From Limnohabitans sp. JirII-31 (GTDB taxonomy: Bacteria; Pseudomonadota; Gammaproteobacteria; Burkholderiales; Burkholderiaceae_C): 64,000 nucleotides of DNA. Shown here piece by piece: positions 1-8,822 of the stretch. Positions within the stretch are counted from its first letter, which is position 1. Every line of letters starts with the position of its first letter. The stretch is from positions 62,001 to 126,000 of the forward strand of contig NZ_NESA01000004.1 of NCBI RefSeq assembly GCF_002778315.1, in the 5' to 3' direction. The position numbers and the translations under genes are program-made. A model generated the notes under the pieces. It was not told the DNA's origin and made no database searches. It was given only the letters and a program-made list of their open reading frames with translations.

Positions 1-822
1 TGCGACTTCAGCAGCAGCCCCTCTCCACGTAAACCCATCGTGTTGGCCCTGGGCCATGTGGCGCAAGGTCGGGTTCAGTTGCGCGAGCTGGTGCGCTTGC
101 ACACCCTGCCAGACTTTGCCAATTGGCTGCAACAACCGCAGGCTTGGGTGGGTGGTTTTGATTTGCCTTTTGGCTTGCCGCGTGAACTGGTGCAGACCTT
201 GGGCTGGCCGACCGATTGGCAAGCCTGCATGCAGCACTATGCCGCCCTGAGTCGTGCCGACATCCGCGCGACCTTCAAAGCCTTTTGCGATGCACGCCCT
301 GTGGGCGGCAAATTTGCCCATCGCGCCACTGACATACCGGCGGGCTCCAGCCCTTCCATGAAGTGGGTCAACCCGCCTGTGGCCTACATGCTGCACGCCG
401 GTGTGCCTTTGCTCATGCAAGCTGGTGTGTGTGTGCCACGCTTGCATGTGCCTGCCCCCGTGAGTCACCCATCTGTAGAGCGACGCATTGCCTTGGAGGC
501 CTACCCTGGCTTGTTGGCGCGAGAGCTGATTGGCAATACCAGCTACAAAAGCGACGACAAAGCCAAGCAAACCCCTGAGCGCTTGATTGCCCGCAAGCAA
601 CTGTTGCAGGCCCTGGAGTTGGGCCAGACCCGCTTGGGTCTTCGCCTCAAACTCACCCACGCCCAACACGACACCTTGGTAGACGACGCCTCCGGCGACA
701 GCTTGGATGCTGTGCTGTGCATGGTGCAAGCTGCATGGGCTCAGACGCAGCACGAAGCAGGGCACCCGCACTATGGCTTGCCTGCGTGTGATCCGCTGGA
801 GGGGTGGATCGTCACCGCCTGA
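1..822 (+). CDS. DUF429 family protein, 5' end outside window
   Basis: The frame is open from the first base, and the residues before the GTG at 40 (CDFSSSPSPRKPI) look like the conserved start region of DUF429 proteins, so the true start lies upstream of the window. Further family-like blocks are GGFDLPFGLP, EAYPGLLAREL and DSLDAVLCMVQAAW near the C-terminus. DUF429 members are predicted RNase H-fold proteins, possibly nucleases; no reaction is established. The conserved acidic residues in the DFxS, FDLPFG and DSLDA blocks are all present, so the protein looks intact apart from the cut end. The gene converges on the polymerase gene with a 12-nt gap. The family call is from recognition of motifs only. 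Confidence 0.72.
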   Translation, partial: CDFSSSPSPRKPIVLALGHVAQGRVQLRELVRLHTLPDFANWLQQPQAWVGGFDLPFGLPRELVQTLGWPTDWQACMQHYAALSRADIRATFKAFCDARPVGGKFAHRATDIPAGSSPSMKWVNPPVAYMLHAGVPLLMQAGVCVPRLHVPAPVSHPSVERRIALEAYPGLLARELIGNTSYKSDDKAKQTPERLIARKQLLQALELGQTRLGLRLKLTHAQHDTLVDDASGDSLDAVLCMVQAAWAQTQHEAGHPHYGLPACDPLEGWIVTA

Positions 823-834
823 GCTGCCTGTGCG

Positions 835-2115
835 TCAGCGCTCGGTTTCCAGGTCAGGAATTCGATTGAAGGCAATGCGCATCGGCGCGGTGTCCAGCGC
901 CTCGTGTGCGCTGGCAAAGTACACCGCATTCTTGCCATGCGTGCGGTTCAAGATGTCCATTGCCGCCATCAGGCGAGTGCGGTCACGCTGCACGGCGCGG
1001 TTTTGCCCGGTGTGTCCCGGTGCCGCGCCAAGCTCAAACGCCGGAGCGTCAAACAAATCGGGTGTGTGTTGCGCCGCGGGCACCAGCCCACACAGCTGCA
1101 CCCCCACGGCCAGGGGACGGGGCAAACGATGCAAGCCACTGAACCACAGTTGCTCCAGGGCATGCAGCAGCGTGGCGGTGTCTTGTGTTTCACCCATCTG
1201 TGTGTAGCGCTCGCCACCCGGCTCGGTTTGCCAGCGGTGGGCGCAACGTGCAAACACCTGCATGGCCGTGGCATAAAAACCTTGTTTGCGCAGCCGCATG
1301 GCCGCCTTTTGCGTCAGGCGGTTCAGCACCTGCCATGCCCCTTGCGGGTTGCGCAGCTCAGGCGGCAACACATGCGAATGCCCGAGCGAGCGCGTCACGG
1401 TTTCGCGTGGCCCATACCACTGACCACGCAGCTTGTCGTACATGTCTGACCCCGCCAAACCGCCCCAGGCGGTGTGCAGCACATTGCGCGGGGCGGCATA
1501 CAACTGCTGCATCGACTCAATGCCGCAGCGTGCCAAACGCTCGCGCATGCGTGGGCCAATGCCTTGAATGTCAGACAGCTTGAGCGGGTACAAGCGCTCA
1601 GGCAACTCGTGCAGTTCAATCACCGTCAATCCGTTGGGCTTATGCATGTCAGATGCCAACTTGCCGAGCATGGTGTTGGGCGCAATGCCAATTGAGCTGC
1701 GCAAACATTCGCCCACCGTGCGTTGCACCTCGGCCTTCACTTGCTGCGCCAGGGCCACAGCGCGGTCACGCTCGCGCCAGCGGCCTGTCAACTCGCACTC
1801 CATCTCGTCAATGCTCAGCACCTGTCGCACTGGCACGATGCGGTCAACGGCAGCCACGGCCTGGTGGTGAATCTCCACGTACTTGGCGTGGTCGGCCAGC
1901 ACAAAGTGAATGTCGGGGCACAAGCGGCGCGCTTCGGCTACGCCGGTGCCGGTGCGAATGCCAAACGTCTTGGCCTCCACGCTGGCTGCAATGCAGCACG
2001 ACGTCTCGGCCATCACGGGCACCACGCCTACTGCCCGACCGCGCAGTGCAGGGTTGAGCTGCTGCTCAACCGAGGCGAAATAGCTGTTGAAGTCGACGAA
2101 GAGGGTGCGGAGCAT
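835..2115 (-). CDS. Y-family (DinB/UmuC-like) DNA polymerase, SOS type
   Basis: This 426-residue protein has the Y-family palm motifs: LFVDFNSYFASVEQ with Asp8, and SIDE with Asp103 and Glu104, matching the metal-binding positions of DinB-type lesion-bypass polymerases. A helix-hairpin-helix segment (LSDIQGIGPRMRERL) follows the palm, and the little-finger region fills the C-terminal half. It should carry out error-prone translesion synthesis during the SOS response. No umuD, imuA or dnaE2 partner is seen nearby. A perfect LexA-type palindrome sits 5 nt upstream of the ATG. There is no clear Shine-Dalgarno sequence between the palindrome and the start. Related proteins are often mislabelled as ImpB secretion proteins; the polymerase motifs exclude that. 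Confidence 0.9.
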   Translation of the reverse strand: MLRTLFVDFNSYFASVEQQLNPALRGRAVGVVPVMAETSCCIAASVEAKTFGIRTGTGVAEARRLCPDIHFVLADHAKYVEIHHQAVAAVDRIVPVRQVLSIDEMECELTGRWRERDRAVALAQQVKAEVQRTVGECLRSSIGIAPNTMLGKLASDMHKPNGLTVIELHELPERLYPLKLSDIQGIGPRMRERLARCGIESMQQLYAAPRNVLHTAWGGLAGSDMYDKLRGQWYGPRETVTRSLGHSHVLPPELRNPQGAWQVLNRLTQKAAMRLRKQGFYATAMQVFARCAHRWQTEPGGERYTQMGETQDTATLLHALEQLWFSGLHRLPRPLAVGVQLCGLVPAAQHTPDLFDAPAFELGAAPGHTGQNRAVQRDRTRLMAAMDILNRTHGKNAVYFASAHEALDTAPMRIAFNRIPDLETER

Positions 2116-2120
2116 CTGCC

Positions 2121-2150
2121 CATGATACTGTATTTAAATACAGTATCATG
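2121..2150. promoter_or_regulatory. LexA/SOS box inside a 30-bp perfect palindrome
   Basis: Bases 2121-2150 are identical to their own reverse complement. The centre, 2128-2143, reads CTGTATTTAAATACAG, the classic CTGT-N8-ACAG LexA operator, flanked by symmetric TA and TGA/TCA arms. It lies in the 38-nt gap between the upstream SulP gene and the polymerase gene, immediately before the polymerase ATG. Repression by LexA and SOS induction of the polymerase are inferred from this placement. Confidence 0.88.
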
Positions 2151-2153
2151 GTG

Positions 2154-3830
2154 TCAAATGTGCCACTCTTCGGTGAAGTCATCCACCCGCTGCAAGGCAT
2201 GAATCGCCTCTGCATCGGTGCGGTACATGCGCAAGCCCGCGTGGGGTTGCAAGCAGCCTGCACGGTGCAACACGGTTTCGACGGGCAGCTTCATGCCGCT
2301 GATGTGCAGGGTGATGCATCGCTCCGCCAGCATGGCTTCGAGCTTGGCTAGGCTCTCCACACCCGTGGCGTCAATGCGGTTGATCGGCTGGGCAAACAGG
2401 CAGACATGATGCACGTCGTGGTGGTGGCTCAGGTGCTCCACCACCGCTCTCTCCAATGAGCTGGCCGCGGCAAAGTCCAACTCGGCATCCATGCGCAGGG
2501 CATAGAGCTGTGGGGCCAAGGGGGGCAGTTTCCACAAGTGGCGGTCGCGCAGGCTGCCATCGGCATGCAAGCCCACTTCGATGATGCGTGGGTGCAAACG
2601 CGTGTGCAAGAAGTGGCTCAAGCCCATCAGCATGCCAGCCAACACGCCCCAATACAAACGCGGCGCCGACAGCAGGGTGATCACCAAGGTCACGACCGCC
2701 GTGGCGGCTTCGACTCGGTTGATGGTGTACAGCTTCACAAACGCGCGTGGCTTGATCAACCCCATCACGGCCGCCACCACAATCGCTGCCAACACCGACT
2801 GCGGCACGGGTTGTAGCACCGAGGTGAACCACAGCAAGATCAGCAAAATCACGCCGACAGAAAACACCGTCGCCCACGCAGACTGTGCGCCTGCGTACAG
2901 ATTCAAGGCCGAACGCGAAAACGAAGAACTGGTGGGAAACGCGCCACACAAACCCGAGGCCACTTTGCCCAAGCCTTGGCCAATCAGGTCTTGGTCTTGG
3001 TCCCAGCGTTTGCCACTGCGGTCGTTGTCGACCTTGGCACTCGAGGCGGTTTCTAAAAAGCTCACCAGGGTGATCACCAGCGTGGGCAACACCAAGTGTT
3101 TGAAGGTTTCCCAGTCCAACACCGTGGGCCAGTACACACTGGGCAGACCTTGCGGCAAGGCACCCACCACCGCTGTGCCTTGGGCCGGTAAGTTCAGCCC
3201 AGCGCTCACACCCGCAGCACCTAAAACCACCACCAGCACGGTGGGAAACGTGGGGCGCCAGCGGCGTGCCCACACCAGCAGCACCAAGGTCACCAGCCCA
3301 AACAGCAAGCTGGCCCCGTCGATGTGCTGCGGCTGCCACAGCGATGACCAACCGTGCGTGAGGCCCAGCAGCGCGGGCAGTTGCGAGACAATGATCAGCA
3401 CACCTGCCCCTTGCGTGAAGGCCATCAACACGGGGGAGCTGACCAAATTCAACAGCCAGCCAAAACGCGCAAACCCCAAGCCCACTTGCAGCAAACCCGT
3501 CATCAGCGACAGCCACACGGTGAGGTTGACCCACTCGGCGCTGCCCGGCTCGGCCATGCCTGTGAGCGAAGCCGACACCAAGATGGCGGTGAGGGCGGTG
3601 GGCCCGACCGACAAGCGGCTTGACGCGCTGAACAGCACCGCCACCAGCGCCGGAATGAGCGAGGCATAAATGCCCGTGATCAAGGGCATGCCCGCCAGCG
3701 CGGCATAGGCCACGCCTTGTGGGATGACCATCAAGCCCACACTCAAGCCGGCAAAGGCCTCGCTGTGTAGCAGTTGTGGGGTAGGGCGAGGCCAGTTTAA
3801 AAACGGAAACCAGTGTTTCAAATCACGCAT
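2154..3830 (-). CDS. SulP family anion permease with STAS domain
   Basis: This 558-residue inner-membrane protein starts with the SulP signature (GLSVGLMVIPQGVAYAALAG around residues 28-47), continues through about a dozen hydrophobic segments, and ends with a cytoplasmic STAS domain (about residues 440-545, including NRIDATGVESLAKLE). SulP proteins carry sulfate, bicarbonate or dicarboxylates; the substrate cannot be told from sequence. The ATG start at 3830 faces the nuclease gene divergently across about 100 nt. A second, clearly different SulP protein is encoded at 14927-16606. The polymerase gene follows on the same strand but has its own SOS operator. Confidence 0.88.
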   Translation of the reverse strand: MRDLKHWFPFLNWPRPTPQLLHSEAFAGLSVGLMVIPQGVAYAALAGMPLITGIYASLIPALVAVLFSASSRLSVGPTALTAILVSASLTGMAEPGSAEWVNLTVWLSLMTGLLQVGLGFARFGWLLNLVSSPVLMAFTQGAGVLIIVSQLPALLGLTHGWSSLWQPQHIDGASLLFGLVTLVLLVWARRWRPTFPTVLVVVLGAAGVSAGLNLPAQGTAVVGALPQGLPSVYWPTVLDWETFKHLVLPTLVITLVSFLETASSAKVDNDRSGKRWDQDQDLIGQGLGKVASGLCGAFPTSSSFSRSALNLYAGAQSAWATVFSVGVILLILLWFTSVLQPVPQSVLAAIVVAAVMGLIKPRAFVKLYTINRVEAATAVVTLVITLLSAPRLYWGVLAGMLMGLSHFLHTRLHPRIIEVGLHADGSLRDRHLWKLPPLAPQLYALRMDAELDFAAASSLERAVVEHLSHHHDVHHVCLFAQPINRIDATGVESLAKLEAMLAERCITLHISGMKLPVETVLHRAGCLQPHAGLRMYRTDAEAIHALQRVDDFTEEWHI

Positions 3831-3929
3831 GGGTCGATCCTAACTGGGGGCTGTATCAACGGCTGCCTCTCGATGTCTGTGAGCGACGCTGCCAAATCTT
3901 CGGTGGTCAATGGCGTCCAATATGTCGTG

Positions 3930-4439
3930 ATGCAAAAACTCAGAACTCTCTATCGGTTGCGCGCCTGCGTGGGCGTGGTTTGCCTATGGGCGGGGGTGAC
4001 GCTGGCCAGCGTTGAGCGAGCTTGGGTCGGTGTGGTCACGCATGTCAGCGACGGTGACACCGTGTGGGTGCAGTCGGTCCAAGGAGGTGAGGTGCACAAG
4101 GTGCGCTTGCTGGGTATTGACGCCCCAGAGATTTGCCAAACCTGGGGCCCTCAATCGCGTGATGCCTTGCATGCTTTGTTGCAAGGCCAAACGGTCGAGG
4201 TGTTGGGCCACCACCGCGACACCTATGGGCGCTTGCTGGCGCAGCTGTCACGCCAGGGCCATGACGTGGGGGCTTGGATGGTGGCGCAAGGCCATGCGTG
4301 GTCGTACAGCTACCAGCAGCAGGCGGGCGTGTATGACGCTTTACAAATGCAGGCACAAGGGCAACGCAGGGGCTTGTTTGCAGACCCACGTGCCATGCCG
4401 CCACGTTGGTTCAGGAAGCGCTTTGGCGCTTGCCCTTGA
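3930..4439 (+). CDS. Secreted staphylococcal nuclease-like (SNase) protein
   Basis: I chose the ATG at 3930, giving 169 residues, because it places a typical signal peptide (positively charged start, hydrophobic core ending in AGVTLA) directly at the N-terminus; an in-frame ATG at 3813 would add 39 unconvincing residues. The mature part is an SNase/TNase domain: SDGDTVWV, VRLLGIDAPE and DTYGRLLA supply the expected catalytic Arg59, Asp64, Glu67 and Arg101 plus Asp41. The protein probably hydrolyses DNA or RNA in the periplasm or outside the cell, dependent on calcium. It ends 9 nt before the convergent moeB gene, with no terminator hairpin visible. Confidence 0.85.
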   Translation: MQKLRTLYRLRACVGVVCLWAGVTLASVERAWVGVVTHVSDGDTVWVQSVQGGEVHKVRLLGIDAPEICQTWGPQSRDALHALLQGQTVEVLGHHRDTYGRLLAQLSRQGHDVGAWMVAQGHAWSYSYQQQAGVYDALQMQAQGQRRGLFADPRAMPPRWFRKRFGACP

Positions 4440-4448
4440 CGCGTCAAT

Positions 4449-5201
4449 TCAATGGGCGTGGCTGCACACCGGGCAGCTGGGGTTGCGCTGCAAGCGCACC
4501 TCGTTCCATTCCAGGCTGCGTCCGTCGAGCATTTGCAAACGGCCCGTCAGGCGTGAACCCAACCCCGCCAGTAATTTGACGGTTTCCATGGCCTGCAAGC
4601 TACCGATCACGCCTACCAAAGGCGCGAGCACCCCCAGGGTGGCGCAACGCACTTCTTCAGGGGCTTCGTCGGGCGGGAAGATGCAGGCGTAACAGGGCGA
4701 CTTGGCGTCGCGTGCGTCGTACACCGCCAGTTGTGAGTCCATGCGAATTGCCGCGCCCGACACCAGGGGCACGCGGTGTTTCACGCAGGCTGCGTTCACC
4801 GCTTGGCGAGTGGCGAAGTTGTCGCAGCAGTCCACCACCACTTGCACGGTGGGTACCAAGGCGTCGAGTTCTGTGGCGTCGAGCTTGTGTGCCAAAGCGC
4901 TCACGCGCACCTCGGGGTTCAAGGCCTGCATGGCTTGGGTGGCCGAGGCCACCTTGCTCATGCCGACACGCTCGGTGGTGTGGGCGATTTGGCGTTGCAG
5001 GTTGGTGAGGTCCACCACATCATGATCAGCAATCGTGATGTGGCCCACACCCGATGCCGCCAGATACATCGCCACTGGAGAGCCCAGCCCACCTGCGCCG
5101 ACGATCAAGGCATGGCTGTCGAGCAAGCGTTGTTGGCCCTCCACACCGAGGTCATCCAACAGGATGTGGCGCGAGTAGCGCAGCAGTTGGTCGTCGTTCA
5201 C
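4449..5201 (-). CDS. moeB: Molybdopterin-synthase adenylyltransferase (MoeB/ThiF/HesA family)
   Basis: The 250-residue protein has the ATP-binding loop GAGGLGSP (about residues 35-42), the DHDVVDLTNLQRQ block that contacts ATP and the partner C-terminus, and two zinc-binding CxxC pairs (CYAC near residue 172 and CPVC near 244). MoeB adenylates the C-terminal glycine of MoaD for molybdopterin synthesis; ThiF-type paralogues do the same for thiamine. The molybdenum cofactor made through this route is needed by the formate dehydrogenase encoded at 30-35 kb, but the two loci are not physically linked. It lies 18 nt downstream of ctpA on the same strand. Confidence 0.88.
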   Translation of the reverse strand: MNDDQLLRYSRHILLDDLGVEGQQRLLDSHALIVGAGGLGSPVAMYLAASGVGHITIADHDVVDLTNLQRQIAHTTERVGMSKVASATQAMQALNPEVRVSALAHKLDATELDALVPTVQVVVDCCDNFATRQAVNAACVKHRVPLVSGAAIRMDSQLAVYDARDAKSPCYACIFPPDEAPEEVRCATLGVLAPLVGVIGSLQAMETVKLLAGLGSRLTGRLQMLDGRSLEWNEVRLQRNPSCPVCSHAH

Positions 5202-5219
5202 GGCAGGCTCACCCGTGTG

Positions 5220-6680
5220 TCACTTGTCTTTGGCTTCCACGACAGGAGGGCGCTCGGTTTGTGTTTTGCTAGCCAACACAGGCAGTCCTTTGAGACGCTG
5301 GATGGCCTGTTGCAACTGGAAGTCCTTGTCGCTGCCAAACTCGGGCGGGCGGCGTTCGCTGTTGGGTTTTTTGGACTCTTCTTCCAAGCGCTTGATGGCT
5401 TCTTCACGCGCCTTTTCGCGCTCTTTTTCTTGTTCTTTCGTGGCTTCATTGCCCTGGCCGCTTTGCAGGTGCTTGTCGAGGTCGGCCTCACGCATGCGCA
5501 AGATGGCATACGGACTGCCCTCTGCGGTGTCATCTAACAGCACATCGGGCACGATGCCTTTGGCCTGGATAGAGCGTCCGCTGGGGGTGTAGTAGCGCGC
5601 GGTGGTGATCTTCAGGGCAGTGTCTGTGCCTAACTGGCGCACGGTCTGCACCGAGCCCTTGCCAAAGGTTTGGCTGCCCATGATGGTGGCGCGTTTGTGG
5701 TCTTGCAGCGCACCTGCCACGATCTCGCTGGCCGAAGCCGAGCCTTCGTTCACCAACACCACCAGCGGCACATTTTTGTAAATACCTTTGGTGTTTTGTT
5801 GCAGGCGGGCAATCGGGTCGGCATTGCCACGGCGGTAAAACTCGGGCGAGGCTTTGTAGGCAAATTTACTTTCAGCCATTTGACCGTTGGTTGATACCAC
5901 GGTCACGTTCTCTGGTAAGAACACAGCCGACACGGCCACTGCAGCATCCAGCAAACCGCCTGGGTCGTTGCGCAGGTCAAGCACCAAGCCTTTGAGCTTG
6001 GGTTCTTGCTTGTAAATCTCTTCGAGTTTTTTGGTGAAGTCTTCTACCGAGCGTTCTTGGAACTGGCTCAAACGAATCCAGCCCAGCCCAGGCTCAATCA
6101 CTTTGCCCTTGACGCTTTGAGTTTTGATTTCCTCGCGCACGATGGTCACAGGGAAGGTGCGGTTCTCGTCTTTGCGGAAGATGGTCAACAGCACTTTGGT
6201 ACCAGGCTCACCGCGCATGCGTTTCACGGCGTCATTGAGCGACAGGCCCTTGACCACGGTGTCATCAATCTTGGTGATCAGGTCGCCCGACTTCATGCCA
6301 GCTCGGAAAGCTGGGGAGCCTTCGATGGGGGACACCACCTTGACCAGACCCTCTTCCTGGGTGATCTCAATGCCCACGCCCACAAAACGACCCGTGGTGC
6401 CTTCGCGGAACTCTTTGAAAGTTTTCTTGTCGTAGTACTGCGAGTGTGGGTCCAGGCTGGCCACCATGCCAGTGATGGCGTCGTTGATGAGTTTTTTCTC
6501 GTCCACGGCCTCGACGTAATCGCTCTTGACCATGCTGAACACAGCGGCGAGTTGTTGCAACTCTTCCAGCGGTAGTGGTGCCATGTTGGCGCGTGCCGTG
6601 GTTTGCAGTGACACGGTGGTGAGTGCCCCGGTCAATGCCCCGACGGTGATCCAACCTGCGATCTTGAGTTTGTGGCCCAT
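5220..6680 (-). CDS. ctpA: C-terminal processing protease, S41 family (CtpA/Prc-like)
   Basis: The start at 6680 is chosen because a good Shine-Dalgarno (AAGGGC) precedes that ATG; it gives 486 residues beginning MGHKLKIAGW with an N-terminal signal or anchor segment (WITVGALTGALTTVSL). A PDZ domain (GVGIEITQEEG to FRKDENRTFPV) is followed by the S41 peptidase core with the catalytic Ser in SASASEIVAGAL and Lys in GKGSVQTVRQ. The C-terminal tail is charged and rich in Glu and Lys. It acts in the periplasm, trimming C-termini of exported or misfolded proteins. The gene lies between moeB and gpmA on the minus strand. Confidence 0.92.
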   Translation of the reverse strand: MGHKLKIAGWITVGALTGALTTVSLQTTARANMAPLPLEELQQLAAVFSMVKSDYVEAVDEKKLINDAITGMVASLDPHSQYYDKKTFKEFREGTTGRFVGVGIEITQEEGLVKVVSPIEGSPAFRAGMKSGDLITKIDDTVVKGLSLNDAVKRMRGEPGTKVLLTIFRKDENRTFPVTIVREEIKTQSVKGKVIEPGLGWIRLSQFQERSVEDFTKKLEEIYKQEPKLKGLVLDLRNDPGGLLDAAVAVSAVFLPENVTVVSTNGQMAESKFAYKASPEFYRRGNADPIARLQQNTKGIYKNVPLVVLVNEGSASASEIVAGALQDHKRATIMGSQTFGKGSVQTVRQLGTDTALKITTARYYTPSGRSIQAKGIVPDVLLDDTAEGSPYAILRMREADLDKHLQSGQGNEATKEQEKEREKAREEAIKRLEEESKKPNSERRPPEFGSDKDFQLQQAIQRLKGLPVLASKTQTERPPVVEAKDK

Positions 6681-6760
6681 GGTGCCCTTGCGTGTAGACG
6701 TGATGTAAGAGAGGCTCAATATACAACGCGCCCGCACGGCGCATTGTGTCTGGCAGGTAA

Positions 6761-7504
6761 TTAGCCTTTGCCTTGTGAGGCCACTGCGGCAGCCGCTTTG
6801 GCGGCGGCTTGTGCGTCACCCAGGTAGTAGTGGCGAATGGGCTGGAGGTTCTCGTCAAGCTCATACACCAAGGGAATGCCATTGGGGATGTTCAGCCCCA
6901 CGATGTCTTGGTCGGAGATGTTGTCCAGGTACTTCACCAAAGCGCGGATCGAGTTGCCGTGTGCGGCCACCACAATCCGTTTGCCTGCCTTGATGGCCGG
7001 TGCCATCGATTCGTTCCAGAACGGCATCACGCGCTCCACGGTGTCTTTCAAACACTCGGTCAGCGGCACTTGTTCCGGCGCGAGCTTGGCGTAGCGCGGG
7101 TCGCTGCGTTCGCTGCGGGGGTCGGTGGCTTCTAGCACCGGTGGGGGCGTGTCATAGCTGCGACGCCAGATCAGCACCTGGTCTTCGCCGTACTGCTTGG
7201 CCATGTCGGCTTTGTTCAAACCTTGCAAGCCGCCGTAATGGCGCTCGTTGAGTCGCCAGCTTTTGACCACGGGCAGCCAGGTGCAGTCCATTTCTTCCAA
7301 CGCCAGGTACAGGGTACGGATGGCGCGTTTCAACACGCTGGTGTAGGCCACATCAAATTGAAAACCTTCCGCCTTGAGCAGACGACCCGCGTTTTGCGCT
7401 TGGGCGATGCCGGTGGGGGTTAAGTCCACATCGGTCCAGCCGGTGAAGCGGTTTTCAAGGTTCCAGGTGGATTCGCCGTGGCGGATTAAAACGAGCTTGT
7501 ACAT
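6761..7504 (-). CDS. gpmA: 2,3-bisphosphoglycerate-dependent phosphoglycerate mutase
   Basis: The 247-residue protein matches the usual length of the cofactor-dependent mutase. It starts [15 protein letters not shown] with the phosphorylated His9, followed by [14 protein letters not shown] and the second catalytic His in [15 protein letters not shown]. It interconverts 3- and 2-phosphoglycerate in glycolysis and gluconeogenesis. The gene is transcribed divergently from the rhodanese gene across a 101-nt intergenic stretch. Confidence 0.95.
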   Translation of the reverse strand: MYKLVLIRHGESTWNLENRFTGWTDVDLTPTGIAQAQNAGRLLKAEGFQFDVAYTSVLKRAIRTLYLALEEMDCTWLPVVKSWRLNERHYGGLQGLNKADMAKQYGEDQVLIWRRSYDTPPPVLEATDPRSERSDPRYAKLAPEQVPLTECLKDTVERVMPFWNESMAPAIKAGKRIVVAAHGNSIRALVKYLDNISDQDIVGLNIPNGIPLVYELDENLQPIRHYYLGDAQAAAKAAAAVASQGKG

Positions 7505-7605
7505 AGGGTGTTTTGAAACAAAGTCAGCTAAAGGAGTGGGCTGATTTTAGAATGCCGTCCTGACACTGATTTTTTTACTACAACTTCTCCTGAACTGGAC
7601 CCCCC

Positions 7606-8013
7606 GTGAAATTTATCCTCGACAACTGGATGTTGATTGCTGTTGCGCTGACCAGCGGCTTCTTTTTGCTGCTGCCCGTGGTGCAAGATGCAGCGGGCTC
7701 TGGCCTGTCGCCTACGCAAGCGGTGCAATGCATGAACCGCGAAAAAGGCGTGGTCATTGATGTGTGTGGCGACGACGAGTTTGCCGCTGGTCACGTGTCG
7801 GGTGCTGTGCATGTGCCCCTGGACCAACTGGAAGCGCGTTTGCCCGCCGTGGTCAAGAACAAAAGCGTGCCGTTGATCATGATGTGCGCCTCGGGCGTCC
7901 GCTCCAAACGCGCCCAGGCTGTGGCACAAAAACTGGGCTATGAGAAGGTGCATTCGTTGCAAGGTGGGCTGAAAGCTTGGAAAGAAGCTAATCTTCCCGT
8001 CACCAAAGCTTGA
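7606..8013 (+). CDS. Membrane-anchored rhodanese-like sulfurtransferase
   Basis: This 135-residue protein starts at a GTG and has one N-terminal membrane segment (about residues 7-27) followed by a single rhodanese domain. The active-site loop is MMCASGVRSKRAQ, with the catalytic Cys present, so it is probably active in persulfide transfer. The GTG start has only a weak ribosome site. It is the first gene of a compact set rhodanese-grxC-secB-gpsA. This order is common in betaproteobacteria and links redox handling to protein export, but no specific substrate can be assigned. Confidence 0.85.
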   Translation: MKFILDNWMLIAVALTSGFFLLLPVVQDAAGSGLSPTQAVQCMNREKGVVIDVCGDDEFAAGHVSGAVHVPLDQLEARLPAVVKNKSVPLIMMCASGVRSKRAQAVAQKLGYEKVHSLQGGLKAWKEANLPVTKA

Positions 8014-8033
8014 ATTTTTAAAGAAAGACCCTC

Positions 8034-8291
8034 ATGCAAGCCGTCAAGATGTACACCACCGCTGTTTGCCCTTACTGCGTTCGGGCCAAACAAATTCTTC
8101 AAGCCAAAGGCGTGGCACATATCGAAGAAGTGCGTGTCGACACCAACCCTGACGAGCGCATGCGCATGATGGACCTGACGGGTCGACGCACCGTCCCTCA
8201 AATCTTCATTGGCGACACCCACGTGGGCGGTTGTGACGACTTGATCGCTCTCGACAGCCAAGGCGGTTTGGTGCCTTTGCTGCAATCTTGA
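8034..8291 (+). CDS. grxC: Glutaredoxin 3
   Basis: An 85-residue dithiol glutaredoxin with the CPYC active site at residues 12-15, the cis-proline loop TVPQIFIG and the glutathione-binding GGCDDL motif. It reduces disulfides and glutathione mixed disulfides in the cytoplasm. It follows the rhodanese gene by 20 nt and is followed by a terminator-like hairpin and secB. Confidence 0.95.
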   Translation: MQAVKMYTTAVCPYCVRAKQILQAKGVAHIEEVRVDTNPDERMRMMDLTGRRTVPQIFIGDTHVGGCDDLIALDSQGGLVPLLQS

Positions 8292-8322
8292 GCTGACATA
8301 ATCGGCGCCATCCCGATTTGCT

Positions 8323-8356
8323 GCCCGCTTCGGTGTTCGCCGACGCGGGCTTTTTT
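8323..8356 (+). terminator. Intrinsic terminator or attenuator before secB
   Basis: GCCCGC at 8323-8328 pairs with GCGGGC at 8345-8350, and the second arm is followed at once by six T residues. A short inner CGG/CCG stem stabilises the 16-nt loop. The secB ribosome site (AAGGA) begins right after it, so it may end grxC transcription or act as a partial attenuator within the operon. Confidence 0.6.
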
Positions 8357-8370
8357 GTACAAGGAAAAAA

Positions 8371-8802
8371 ATGTCTGACGACCTCACCCCCGTGTTCCAA
8401 ATTCAGCGCGTCTACTTGAAAGACCTGTCGTTGGAGCAACCCAACTCACCCGCCATCTTGACGTCACAAGAGCAGCCTTCCGTGGACATTCAGTTGGGCG
8501 TTGGCATGGAACAAGTGGCCGACGGCGTGGTGGAAGTGACCGTCACCGCCACCGTGACCACCAAGCTGCAAGACAAAACCGTGTTTTTGGTGGAAGCCAA
8601 GCAAGCCGGTATTTTTGAAATCCGCAACTTGCCGGAAGACCAAATGGGTGCTGTGGTGGGTATTGCTTGTCCGCAAATCGTCTACCCCTACCTGCGTGGC
8701 AACGTGGCCGATGTGATTCAACGCGCTGGCTTCCCACCTGTGCACTTGGCGGAAATCAACTTCCAGGCCATGTACGAGCAGCAACAAGCTGCGGCACAGT
8801 AA
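8371..8802 (+). CDS. secB: Protein-export chaperone SecB
   Basis: The 143-residue protein has the typical SecB length and blocks, such as [19 protein letters not shown], the GIFEI strand, and [15 protein letters not shown]. SecB forms a tetramer that keeps preproteins unfolded and delivers them to SecA. A good ribosome site (AAGGAAAAAA) precedes the ATG. It lies between grxC and gpsA, the same order as in E. coli and many proteobacteria. Confidence 0.96.
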   Translation: MSDDLTPVFQIQRVYLKDLSLEQPNSPAILTSQEQPSVDIQLGVGMEQVADGVVEVTVTATVTTKLQDKTVFLVEAKQAGIFEIRNLPEDQMGAVVGIACPQIVYPYLRGNVADVIQRAGFPPVHLAEINFQAMYEQQQAAAQ

Positions 8803-8822
8803 TCTTTGACCGATAGACCGCG

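Noticed and set aside
2581-3669. Long plus-strand ORF of 362 codons
   Set aside because: It is antisense to the SulP gene, composition is Thr/Ser/Arg-rich without domain character, and the SulP frame has clear family motifs.
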